Positions 13,501-19,156 of a stretch of 64,000 bases of DNA are shown piece after piece. The position numbers were made by a program, and so were the translations under genes. This DNA comes from Thalassomonas sp. RHCl1. GTDB lineage: Bacteria; Pseudomonadota; Gammaproteobacteria; Enterobacterales; Alteromonadaceae. The stretch is from positions 62,001 to 126,000 of the forward strand of contig NZ_CANDNZ010000016.1 in NCBI RefSeq assembly GCF_947387555.1. The letters run 5' to 3'. The notes beneath the pieces were generated by a model. It saw nothing but the letters and a program-made list of their open reading frames with translations. It was not told the origin of the DNA and made no database searches. Within the stretch, counting starts at the first letter, position 1, and every line of letters starts with the position of its first letter.

Positions 13501-14262
13501 CCACAGGGCATAGTCCGCATATTGGATCGGCAGGCGGGGAAGCACCGAATGCAAATCCTGGATATTTTCCCTGCACGCCCGATAAATCTGGAGAAATTCT
13601 TTAAACAACAGCGACATCGACCAGCCATCGGAGGCAATGTGATGCATATTGATCAGCAGCAGGGCATGGTGGTCCGAACGCCGGATACAGAAAACCCTGA
13701 GGGGAACTTCCTGCGCCAGGTTAAAATTGTAACGTGATTCCTCATCCGTTAATTGCTGCAAATAAAGGGTTTGCCCGGCGTCACTTTTATCGCTGATGTC
13801 AACGCAGGTGATCCTAAAAAGGGTATCTTGCTGAGGCACTTGTACCGCGCCATCCGCCCCGTTTTCAAACACGCTGTGCAGCACTTCATGCCTTTGGACA
13901 ATAGTGGCAAACGCCTTTTCGATCCACGCTTCCTCCAGCTCTCCCTCGACCTCGAAAGCTTTAAGCATGTTGTAGTGGGCACTGCCCTGTTCGAGCTGAT
14001 CTATAACCCACAAACGTTGCTGTGACCAGGACAATGGCGTTGGCGAGCCCGCCTCTGGGCGGGGACGGATGCCCTTGTTTTGGCTTTGTCCGGCATCTTG
14101 CTCTTTAAGCCAGGCCAGCAATTGCCCCTGCCGGGCTTTTAGCTCAGTCATCACTTGCGGTGTCAGTGCCCCCGGTTTGGCATGGACTTTTATTTGCCCG
14201 TCCTGCAGCGAGAAGCTGATCGACTTTTCGATACACCAGTCAATGAATTGCTCCATATTCAT
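1555..14262 (-). CDS. NRPS3, three modules: dock-C-A-T-E-C-A-T-E-C-A-T (4235 aa)
   Basis: Large nonribosomal peptide synthetase. Seen: TubC-type docking domain (1-55); C1 with HHIASDGWS (~206); A1 (YTSGSTG ~684); T1 GGDSI (~1077); epimerase E1 with HHLLVDGIS (~1259) and NYLGQFD; C2 with HHHALWDGW (~1738); A2 (~2228); T2 GGDSI (~2633); E2 HHLAVDGVS (~2814); C3 HHMLLDGW (~3283); A3 (~3753); T3 GGHSLL (~4167); acidic tail ending EEFSL. GGDS carrier motifs and C domains following E domains are typical of D-residue incorporation. By-eye codes aligned to GrsA: A2 reads DFWNVGMVHK, essentially the threonine code; A3 reads DLYDMSLIWK, closest to cysteine (DLYNLSLIWK); A1 reads roughly DIPRVGHVGK with no match I recognise, and its core motif has PNGV where PKGV is usual. 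The start overlaps the NRPS2 stop by ATGA. Product contribution: D-X, D-Thr, Cys-like. Confidence 0.95.
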   Translation of the reverse strand: MNMEQFIDWCIEKSISFSLQDGQIKVHAKPGALTPQVMTELKARQGQLLAWLKEQDAGQSQNKGIRPRPEAGSPTPLSWSQQRLWVIDQLEQGSAHYNMLKAFEVEGELEEAWIEKAFATIVQRHEVLHSVFENGADGAVQVPQQDTLFRITCVDISDKSDAGQTLYLQQLTDEESRYNFNLAQEVPLRVFCIRRSDHHALLLINMHHIASDGWSMSLLFKEFLQIYRACRENIQDLHSVLPRLPIQYADYALWQRQQLEGDKFVQELDFWRNYLRNVPQLHNLPLDKPRPARQSYAADVHWLVLDNSRYQALLTLAEQQNVTLFMLLQTAFALLLSRYSGESDIVMGVPNAGRNQRELESLIGFFINTLPFRTELTGNPSFEQLLKRNKEQTLEIFSHQSLPFELLVEELKLSRELSFNPLCQVKFLLESRDNEDYGTQGLDIKPVNAGDLHIRFDLDLTIIEQQDALQMSWCFKTDLFTKSSIEGMALGFEQLLTSILQNPATPVNELSLLDDSARQALLALGSGKPYSKNQAQTLLELFGQQVITNPDAIAAADARTRLSYARLNQKANRLADFLLEQDVEPGENIAIFLERTPALLVAMLGVLKAGAAYIPLDPNNSATRVRHILDDAGIEFVLTTENLLGELPIGGLDVITLDGWQQDGWHQAYADSNPDVELSAQGNAYLIYTSGSTGLPNGVPVGHAGLLDYCLFALRHYYDKALSGSTLVTSHSFDISVPSLFLPLLTGDSVQFLRCGEELEDLAQRLPDSVSPQLFRMTPMHVKALLVLLADNFQSQLAHVFVIGGESFPVSLARQLQQCFPASQIYNHYGPTEAVVGCSIYDVTANIGKVDQVLPIGKPMDNHQLYLLDEHRQPVPGGLSGELYIGGAGVVAGYLNRPELNSKRFIGNPFGPGKLYATGDRARWNRDGQLEFIGRCDDQVKIRGFRVEPGEIESALKAVDGVNEAVVTANYEAELGYLVAYVVLEDKHVSVPDSEQLRRVLKVSLPDYMVPAAFVPVQALPLNANGKIDKKALPEVDISARVKQQYLAPRSDLERTLVNIWQDILRSEKIGIEDNFFASGGDSILSIQTVAKASKQGLHFTTRQLFEYQTIAELAPHVQLASNKQAIQEASTGSLALLPVQRRFLRESDRPHHYNQSVLLKVPEALDLASLKLMLRQLIKRHDGLRLKFSADKVSDAFFEDDLDKLVGETVTSCQVAEISDRHIEEVANKVQAAMHISRGPLMQLALISSNSETRLLWVCHHLLVDGISWRILIDDLHSLWQQSRQEQPLALPAKTSSLQQWSEFLADYANSDDLARELDFWQQQSRQIKPLFATNQASEKQTFANLSIEWDTRLTEKLLASATRAYQLHINELLLSGFLLGFNRWQLAQGNNIAQQSAELSLLMEGHGREALCETLDLSQTVGWFTSKYPLYLQAETGSISRLVKAVKEQCRGVPANGIGFGILSELRPDAELLGQTPDIVFNYLGQFDQLTQQVSDIAVASEPTGNNIADDCIRSASLLLNGLVNEGKLRFEMSFDSQVLPHVQGRALADAIHSGLTEVIEHCCQIQGRHFTPSDFPLAQVEQGQLEELEARYRLADIYPATGMQSGLLYHSELSPGAYTNQMLLQLKGLDISLFYRTWQLIIARHDILRTAFTGSLGSDPGSSESGYLQVVVQEAGQTLGWQEHDLRHLPKAQQLQQIEQLRGEDKQAGFDICQPPLMRFTLFRLDDETYQILWSHHHALWDGWCTSLLFGEVWTLYQHLIENTEAAAENALAILPPVTGFKHYLKWLGQQPAEKARAFWLNYLAPVEEACHLPLALPGQPLCQGQYHMSIDPGLTARLEQMARDQHTTVNVLLQLAWAYLLRRYCNSEQVVFGSVVSGRPANLPGVDTMLGLFINTLPVVVDFAAHGESQSSVSQSAADLHKQQVQADEFAYLPLSQIQKCSTLSADLFDTLFVFENYPASEEVGRQAKNTALVLDSIEVFEGTNYPVTLVVQPMEASGEQPAQIQLTLNTRGEFAQSLAADLLPHLLNILTAMTDSPEVAMAQLPMIAASQQQQNVAEVNAPDYRYPTGFKTGPAHRLFEQQAQHNPARQACVFENNVLSYQQLNQEANRLAHELIAKGVTPGTLVGLSLERSLEMAVAILAILKAGGAYVPLDPSYPQDRLDYMIADSDIRFLVTQQSLEARMSKAKLQLVYPRLSQSGEVESGHGNIHNPELVLADNALAYVIYTSGSTGKPKGVLQSHANIVRLFATTDGDFAFNEEDVWLLFHSISFDFSVWEFWGALLFGGKLVIPDYACTRDPEQVAALCQQQAVSVLNQTPGAFKSFSQSVLQNGFALEALRCVVFGGEALQISSLLPWWDSFNEHRPRLVNMYGITETTVHASYKPVCRADDHGMSVIGQGLGDQVIYLLDSDLKPVPTGCVGEIYVGGAGLAVGYLNRELLTRERFIDNPFVTAKMLNLGHTRLYKTGDLARQSESGELFYLGRNDAQIKLRGFRIETGEVERAIINCPLVENVAIVLHSDESQRQQLVAYIVPENKDEEPGGFCQQVKQQISASLPEYMVPGIFVAIDSLPLTVNGKLDKSALPAPVTRQVASHYVAPSTDKQQALSEIWAELLKIPAGEISIESNFFELGGDSILSIQVISRARRAGIHLTVRQLFENPTIAALAELEQKQVLPASQTPSQGEQVLLPIQQWFFGHQQNNSHYNQAVLLVPPSDITRPQLSAMVEQLLLRHDVLRLAFDYDGNSATARYRELTPDHVQSALVWHDSDDSDLQQICNRYQQSLDIKSGPLFKAVYIRGTEDEQARLLLVCHHLAVDGVSWRILLSDLQNLWSQVKQGAKLQLGPKTSSYQQWAQTLLAYADSEHVTVQKAFWLGQLKLRESAARLPACAAGHYATTQTASCELSRQSTGQLLSQCNRAYRTKIDELLLSALYLGMHSWNGSATLSVELEYHGREDIKADLDLSETLGWFTNLHPLVIESRQQDPAAVIKQVKESLRAIPDKGLGYGLMHYLKGDEELLAAEQASSSALTVLFNYLGQLDQALAADGDFSLANEAPGQVIASHATRERPLALSCKVLNGQLLVDLHYSSEAFTANEMNSLVQAIELALQAIIDHCLGLEKTEYTVSDFPMARISTQELDQWQQQFDIADIYPATPMQTGMLYHSLLEDGAYVVQICPVLSGALQLDTFKKAWQQVIARYDIFRTLFVENEQGLHQLVVNKAMLQWYQEDISDLSEQEQQAHFEAFRREDEARGFDMQSAPLTRVAIFQLGKDRYQLLWNFHHMLLDGWCTPIVFNDVMAFYRGLLADVDVKAGQLLPAPANYRDYISWLEQQDMEAARQYWRDLLVDVSAPTPLIVDKLPTEDDQAGYRQSSIMLDESQTNIIKQFAREHGTTLNTLVQLAWAYLLYRYSGEQQVVFGNIISGRSTEVENVESMVGLFINTIPLKVSFGQEQNLADSLKSIHRQFMQSNEYGYLSLLEIQRASELPTNTGLFDSLLVFENYPVEEGSGDAASGIEIEASSIVERTNYPLTLLAMENDGLRLRLDYLLEQFSELTIERILGHLKNTLLAMPGVSRMADIAILSENEQLQISQWNNTRVDYPIEQTLQQLFLKSVVKNPDAVAIKDQHGQMSYGELFVHAFAVCKKLCQLEVQTGELVAVRLPKGRKQVVATLGIMMAGGAYLPLESKWPQERCENVVKKAGCRYTLLDNPDDAINNTEPLDLCDIEVIPVDIQQEAANFENRQKPTDLAYVIFTSGSTGQPKGVAIEHRSAVNTLLDINARYDVTDKDKVLAVSALSFDLSVYDIFGLLAAGGQVIFPHDELATDPGHWLELTEAEQVTVWDTVPVSAALLVEQLDMQKRISSAPLKLVMMSGDWIDPGLPKRLWDAFPGVVTYSLGGATEGSIWSINYPITEDTGGRKSVPYGKPLSNQRFYIVNQDLQLSPVGVPGELCIAGDGVARCYYGDETLSAERFVYHHELGQKLYRTGDLGRYLSDGNIEFIGRADHQIKIRGFRIELGEIEQQITACKEVESCVVAARTDSGGEKYLVAWVIEDNQESSPEQSGKGEPAEQDPGQRQQFLARQLRSQLQQNLPEYMLPTFFVFTKRWPLTANGKVDMKSLPGSEHYVMPALYQAPETEEEQQLLEIWAELLDIPAKKISIAANFFELGGHSLLAIRMVSRMEDVFGQKLALRQVYNNNTIKALAQIITRQKALQLVSDSFESMDEDEIEEFSL

Positions 14263-17200
14263 AGCAAGAACTCCTCTGTTTGCGAGCTGTCGGTAGTGGT
14301 CAATTGCGCATATTTATCCTGCTCCGCGCGTGCTTTTAAGGCGTTATCAATCACTTGTGCCATGGCAGATAAAATCGAGTGTTCAAAAAGTTCACGTATG
14401 GTCAGTTCAATCTGGAAATGGCCTTGCAGCTGTGCCAGCAGGCGTGAGATCAACAAAGAATTACCGCCTATGGCAAAGAAACTGTCCTGACGGCTAAGCT
14501 CGCTATTTTCAATGGCAAGCAGGGTTTTCCATATCTGTGCCAACTGATGTTCGGTGTCGGTTTTCAGCGGCTCATTCTCTGCTGCTCCCGTATACTCGGG
14601 CGCCGGAAGCTGCTTGCGATCTAACTTGCCGTTGAGGGTTCTTGGCAGCCCGCCTAAAAAGACAAAGTGGGCGGGGATCATGTGCTCGGGCAGATAATCC
14701 GATAATGCCTGCTTTAACTGCCCTGTTTTCTCCTTACTATCCACCTCGGGATCGCCGGTTAACACTATCCAGGCAACCAGACGCAGATCTCCGGGTTGAA
14801 ATTCACGGGCGGCAACCGCGACATCGCGCACCTGCTCGAATTTTCCCAGCTGATGTTCTATCTCGCCGGGTTCGATACGAAAACCGCGCAGTTTTACCTG
14901 TTGATCGAGACGGCCATGAAATCTCAGCTGACCGTCTCTTCCCCAGCTGGCGCGATCCCCTGTGCCATAAAGCAGGCCGCTGCCTGGGACAGGACTATCA
15001 ACAAACTTTTCCCGGGTTAACTCGGGGCGATTGTAATAACCCTGACTAACACCGGCGCCGCCGATAAACAACTCTCCCGGGCAACCTATGGGTTGCCGGT
15101 TGCCCTGCCTGTCGAGCACATAACAGCTATAGCCTGCCAAGGGTCTGCCGATGGGGATCTGCGACTCCTGACCTTGAAGCTCATAGCAGGTCGCCCAGAC
15201 AGTGGCTTCGGTTGGGCCATACATATTGGTAATGGCCGCGCAGGTGTGTTCTTGTAACTGCTGCACCAGGCCTGGCGGCAAGGCTTCCCCGCCGAGGAAA
15301 ATTTTCTCCAGGGAATCAAGTTGTCCGGCTTTAGCCCCGACAAGATGTATCTGGGCAAAGGCAGGCGTACACTGAATATGTGTCACCTGATGCCTGGCGA
15401 TTAATTCGCTTATGCCCTGACTTGACTGACTTTGTCCTGCCTCCAGGGCAGCTGGCTTCGTGTCTTCTGCCAGGATAACTTGTGCGCCATTGACCAGGGT
15501 GCCAAAGATTTCCAGTACCGAGATATCAAAGGAAATGCCTGTAACCGCGAGCCAGCGAATGTCTTCACCCGCTTGTACCGGCAAATGCAGCGACATCGCC
15601 TTGATAAAATGGCTGACATTACCATGGCTGATCATAACCCCCTTGGGTTTGCCGGTTGAACCTGAGGTATAGATCACATAGGCAAGTTGCTGCGCCGAGA
15701 TAGCAGGCAATCCGCTATCGTCTATGGCATAACCCGCCAATGCCTGCTCCGACAAATGTGTTTCATCCAAGACCAGGGCGGTACGACTATCGCTGAGCAT
15801 ATCGTCCAGGCGACTTTGCGGGTAGCTGGCTTCCAGCGGCAGGTAAGCGGCGCCGGATTTTAGAATGCCCAGCAGACCGGTAACCATTTCCGGGCCGGGG
15901 GGGATCATCAAACCTACGGTTTGGTTGGCAACAACCCCTTGCTGCAACAGATAATGGGCGAGGCGGTTTGACGCTTGATCCAGTTGCGCAAAAGTCAACT
16001 CCCTGTCTTTGAACACTAATGCACGCGCCTGAGGATATCTTGCCACCTGTTGCCTGAATAACTCAAGTATATTGGCGGGAGAGTCACCCGCCGGCTTATC
16101 CATGCCTGAGTACTGGACAAGCTTTGCCTCATCCTGCACAGGCAAAATATCGTAGGCGTAAATGGATTTTCCGGCATCAGCAAGCACCTGGGCTAGCAAA
16201 TGTTCAAAGCTGGCAGCCACTCTCTCTACGGTATCCTGCAAGAACAGACTTTTTGCATAATTCCACTGCACCAGCAGAGAATCGTCTTGCTCCAATATCG
16301 ACAACTCCATATCAAATTTGGCCAATGGCGCCTTTTCGGTGATGTCTGTGATCTCCAGCCCCGGCAGTGACAAGTTGCCGCCATCGTGATTATGGAATGA
16401 AAACAGGATCTGAAATAAAGGCGAAAATGCCAGGCTGCGTTCGGGCTGTAACCTGTCCACTAACGTTTCAAAGGGAATATCCTGGTGTTGGTAGGCATCA
16501 AGCAAGACTTGCTTGTTCAGTTCAAGCATCCGGGCAAAAGAATGCTTCTCATCCAAAGTCGCGCGTAAAACCAGGGTATTGGCAAAAAAACCGATCAAAG
16601 GCTCTAACACTTTATCGCTGCGTCCGGCAATAGGAGTGCCCATCACGATATCTTGCTCGTTACTCCACCGCCCCAAGATCAAACTGAACACAGTTTGCAT
16701 CAGCATAAACAAGGTCACGTCATGCTCGCGGCAAAAATTTCTGGCGGTTTCAAGTGTTGACTGGCTAACTGTCCGGCTAAGGGTATGACCTTCAAAATCC
16801 TGATGGGCCGGGCGGACATGATCTAAAGGAAAACTGTGCACCGCAGGTAAAGCGTTGAGCTGCTCCAGCCAATAGCCCAACTGGTTGTCAATTTGTTCGG
16901 AGTTTTCCTGCTGTTGTTGCCATAGGGCATAATCACTGTATTGCACGCTCAGCTCGGGCAAGTCGGCAGCTTTATCGCCGGATAGCGCCGAGTAAATATC
17001 AACAAAATCTTTAACCAGCACGCCGGTGGACCAGCCGTCACAGGCAATGTGATGCAGGGTCAGCAGCAAAACATAAGACTTTTCGGCAAGCTTCACCAGT
17101 TTCGCCCGCATCATCACATCCTGCTGCAAATCAAACGGGGTGGAAGCTTGTTCAGAGATCAGTTTTGCCAATTCAGCATCCTGCCCGTTTTGGTTGTGAC

Positions 17201-17654
17201 TGAGGTCAACCGTTGCAGTATCAAGGCTGACATCGCTTTTGACCTCTTGCACCTGCTCGAATTTATCATATACGGTGCGCAATATTTCATGCCGCTGAAC
17301 AATCCTTTGCAGGGTTTGCTGCAATAAAGCGGTGTTGACATCTCCCTGTAAACGCAGTGCCAGGGGCATATTGTATTGGCTGCTGCCATTTTCAAGCTGG
17401 TCAAGGAACCATAGCCGTTTTTGGCTATGGGAAAGCGGCGCCGTTTGCTGATGAGATCTGATCACCGGCGGCATTTGCACCAGGTGTGCTTGTTGTTGTG
17501 ACAAATACCCCAGTAATTGCTGCTTATTTTCCCTCAACAGAGCGATTAACTCGTCGTCCGGTGTTTCATCAAACAGTACTTGCAGTTGTTCATCTTCAAC
17601 ATACAGTTCAACTGCTTGTTCAGCGCATTTTTCAAGTATTACTTCAATCGTCAT
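14259..17654 (-). CDS. NRPS2, single module: dock-C-A-T (1131 aa)
   Basis: Single elongation module. Residues 1-55 form a TubC-type docking domain that is strongly acidic (VEDEQLQVLFDETPDDEL). A condensation domain follows with PLSHSQKRLWFLDQ (~75) and the active-site motif HHIACDGWS (~200), then an adenylation domain with AYVIYTSGSTGKPKGV (~661) and NMYGPTEATVW, and a carrier protein with GGNSLL (~1061). The tail ends TEEFLL. The by-eye 10-residue code is DILQFGMVWK, closest to the glycine type (DILQLGLIWK), so glycine or another small residue is a tentative substrate. No epimerase is present, so the residue is L or achiral. A plausible ribosome site (GGAG) lies 9 bases before ATG 17654. It follows the ATP-grasp gene after 70 bp and overlaps NRPS3 by 4 bp, so it should act between NRPS1 and NRPS3. 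Confidence 0.95.
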   Translation of the reverse strand: MTIEVILEKCAEQAVELYVEDEQLQVLFDETPDDELIALLRENKQQLLGYLSQQQAHLVQMPPVIRSHQQTAPLSHSQKRLWFLDQLENGSSQYNMPLALRLQGDVNTALLQQTLQRIVQRHEILRTVYDKFEQVQEVKSDVSLDTATVDLSHNQNGQDAELAKLISEQASTPFDLQQDVMMRAKLVKLAEKSYVLLLTLHHIACDGWSTGVLVKDFVDIYSALSGDKAADLPELSVQYSDYALWQQQQENSEQIDNQLGYWLEQLNALPAVHSFPLDHVRPAHQDFEGHTLSRTVSQSTLETARNFCREHDVTLFMLMQTVFSLILGRWSNEQDIVMGTPIAGRSDKVLEPLIGFFANTLVLRATLDEKHSFARMLELNKQVLLDAYQHQDIPFETLVDRLQPERSLAFSPLFQILFSFHNHDGGNLSLPGLEITDITEKAPLAKFDMELSILEQDDSLLVQWNYAKSLFLQDTVERVAASFEHLLAQVLADAGKSIYAYDILPVQDEAKLVQYSGMDKPAGDSPANILELFRQQVARYPQARALVFKDRELTFAQLDQASNRLAHYLLQQGVVANQTVGLMIPPGPEMVTGLLGILKSGAAYLPLEASYPQSRLDDMLSDSRTALVLDETHLSEQALAGYAIDDSGLPAISAQQLAYVIYTSGSTGKPKGVMISHGNVSHFIKAMSLHLPVQAGEDIRWLAVTGISFDISVLEIFGTLVNGAQVILAEDTKPAALEAGQSQSSQGISELIARHQVTHIQCTPAFAQIHLVGAKAGQLDSLEKIFLGGEALPPGLVQQLQEHTCAAITNMYGPTEATVWATCYELQGQESQIPIGRPLAGYSCYVLDRQGNRQPIGCPGELFIGGAGVSQGYYNRPELTREKFVDSPVPGSGLLYGTGDRASWGRDGQLRFHGRLDQQVKLRGFRIEPGEIEHQLGKFEQVRDVAVAAREFQPGDLRLVAWIVLTGDPEVDSKEKTGQLKQALSDYLPEHMIPAHFVFLGGLPRTLNGKLDRKQLPAPEYTGAAENEPLKTDTEHQLAQIWKTLLAIENSELSRQDSFFAIGGNSLLISRLLAQLQGHFQIELTIRELFEHSILSAMAQVIDNALKARAEQDKYAQLTTTDSSQTEEFLL

Positions 17655-17724
17655 ATCTACGGCTCCAATATCCTTGCCTTGCTTGTTTTATTATTTTTGC
17701 TAGAGGTATCTAGTTATTTTATTG

Positions 17725-19146
17725 TTATAAAAGCATTTTCTTTTTCTGCTCCTCGAAGATGAGGAATTCGACCGCACCATTGGCAGAATTGATCACACTC
17801 GAGTCGGTGACTGCGGGCACACCACGTAAGAAACACCCGCCATAATTGCCGCCGAAGGAGAAAAATCCCCACACCATGCGATATGCATTGATTTTGTTGA
17901 CCGGGTCGCTGCACAGCACAGGATCGGGGTCAAAGTAGCTTTGCACTATCCAGTCGGGATCCGATTTGACTTTATCGATATGCTGTTGCCATTGTTCAGG
18001 CGTACAGCTATGTCCCATCAATACGTCTTTGCCTTGCATCGAATGGGCTTTCTTAAGCAATAACACTTGTTTGTGGTTTGATAGCAGCTCGGTCATGGCC
18101 AGCGTTTTTCCCTGCCAGTTGACACGTTCGTTGACGATGCGACTGGACCAGGGAATATGCCTGTTGACCAGTTCGCGTTCGCTATCGCTCAGGTAGGCTT
18201 GCATATAAGGTTCGTGCAGCAGGGCAAAAATCAATTTATTGCCCTGCAAGGTCAGGCTGGAGAGGTCGGGATAATAAAAATGCCCGTTTAATGCCGCCGC
18301 TTCCAGGATATTAAGTATATTATCCGGCACTTCGTTTTCTTCCTGAGTCGTGAGCAGGACAGCGTCCATTTCCTGCCCGTGGCAATAAACCCGGCCCTCG
18401 GGCGTGACCTCCATATCTTCGAGTTTATCGATAAAATAGATCTTCCCATCCCGGTGATGCCGTGACTTGGAGCTGGTGTAAGCCTTCTGGAAATTCTCTT
18501 CCAGATTTGCCCGGGTTTGGGGTTCTTCATTTGAAAGGAAAAACAAAACGTTCCCCTTAGATCTAATGCCTTTTATCCGGGTCATACATTGATTTAAAGC
18601 CCTGAACAGGCTTTCACAGACATTATGATGCTTGATATTGAGTTGATTTAGCTGTTGGCTTTCCTTAAAAGCACTCATCACCTCTTTTTGCAAAAAGTCC
18701 ATTTGCCAGCCCCCCAGCGAAGCCCCGCTGTTCGATTCCACGATTTTAAATTCCTGGTTATGAACAACGGCGTCAAAACGCAGCGACAGATCCGCAGCAT
18801 TAAACTGCGTATTTTTAAACAAATCGGCAACGATCTCCGTGACGTTCAAATAGTCGCAAAAGGCTGCTTCACCGTCCCTGAGCAAACGCCTTAGCGCTTT
18901 GTCTATGATGCCCGGCAGGGTTTTAACCAGCCCGGTCATTTCCTGCACCTTGGTTTTATCTATGATACATGCCCACGGGCTGACCCTGTGCTCTTCATCA
19001 TAGAAGTGCATAAAGGGCTCCATATTTTCAGACTTATATCCAAAAGGACGCTGCTGAAGTTGAGGATTATTAAGCAGTACTTCACCTAACTCAGCGAATG
19101 AGGCTGAACAGGCGCGGTTATTTGTGATAAGCGTTTCAAAGTCCAT
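17725..19146 (-). CDS. ATP-grasp-like ligase embedded in the NRPS operon (473 aa)
   Basis: I chose ATG 19146 over the upstream in-frame TTG because GGAG sits 6 bases before it and overlaps the NRPS1 stop (TAGTGGAG). The protein has no signal peptide or membrane segment. Several stretches resemble circularly permuted ATP-grasp / glutathionylspermidine-synthase-like proteins: RFDAVV followed by FKIVESNSGASLGG (acidic and Asn residues in a metal-binding position), LLKKAHSMQGKDVLMG (Lys and glycine loop as in nucleotide binding), WIVQSYFDPDP, and YRMVWGFFSFGGNYGG near the C-terminus. Such enzymes activate a carboxylate as acyl phosphate and join it to an amine. Its place between NRPS1 and NRPS2, with no spacer to NRPS1, argues that it makes a precursor or tailors the peptide, for example by forming an amide that the assembly line does not. 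The substrate cannot be read from sequence. Family assignment is by motif only. Confidence 0.65.
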   Translation of the reverse strand: MDFETLITNNRACSASFAELGEVLLNNPQLQQRPFGYKSENMEPFMHFYDEEHRVSPWACIIDKTKVQEMTGLVKTLPGIIDKALRRLLRDGEAAFCDYLNVTEIVADLFKNTQFNAADLSLRFDAVVHNQEFKIVESNSGASLGGWQMDFLQKEVMSAFKESQQLNQLNIKHHNVCESLFRALNQCMTRIKGIRSKGNVLFFLSNEEPQTRANLEENFQKAYTSSKSRHHRDGKIYFIDKLEDMEVTPEGRVYCHGQEMDAVLLTTQEENEVPDNILNILEAAALNGHFYYPDLSSLTLQGNKLIFALLHEPYMQAYLSDSERELVNRHIPWSSRIVNERVNWQGKTLAMTELLSNHKQVLLLKKAHSMQGKDVLMGHSCTPEQWQQHIDKVKSDPDWIVQSYFDPDPVLCSDPVNKINAYRMVWGFFSFGGNYGGCFLRGVPAVTDSSVINSANGAVEFLIFEEQKKKMLL

Positions 19147-19156
19147 ACTATCTCCA

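Noticed and set aside
17580-17762. Plus-strand ORF across the gap between NRPS2 and the ATP-grasp gene
   Set aside because: No ribosome site; most of its length overlaps the coding frames of the two minus-strand genes.
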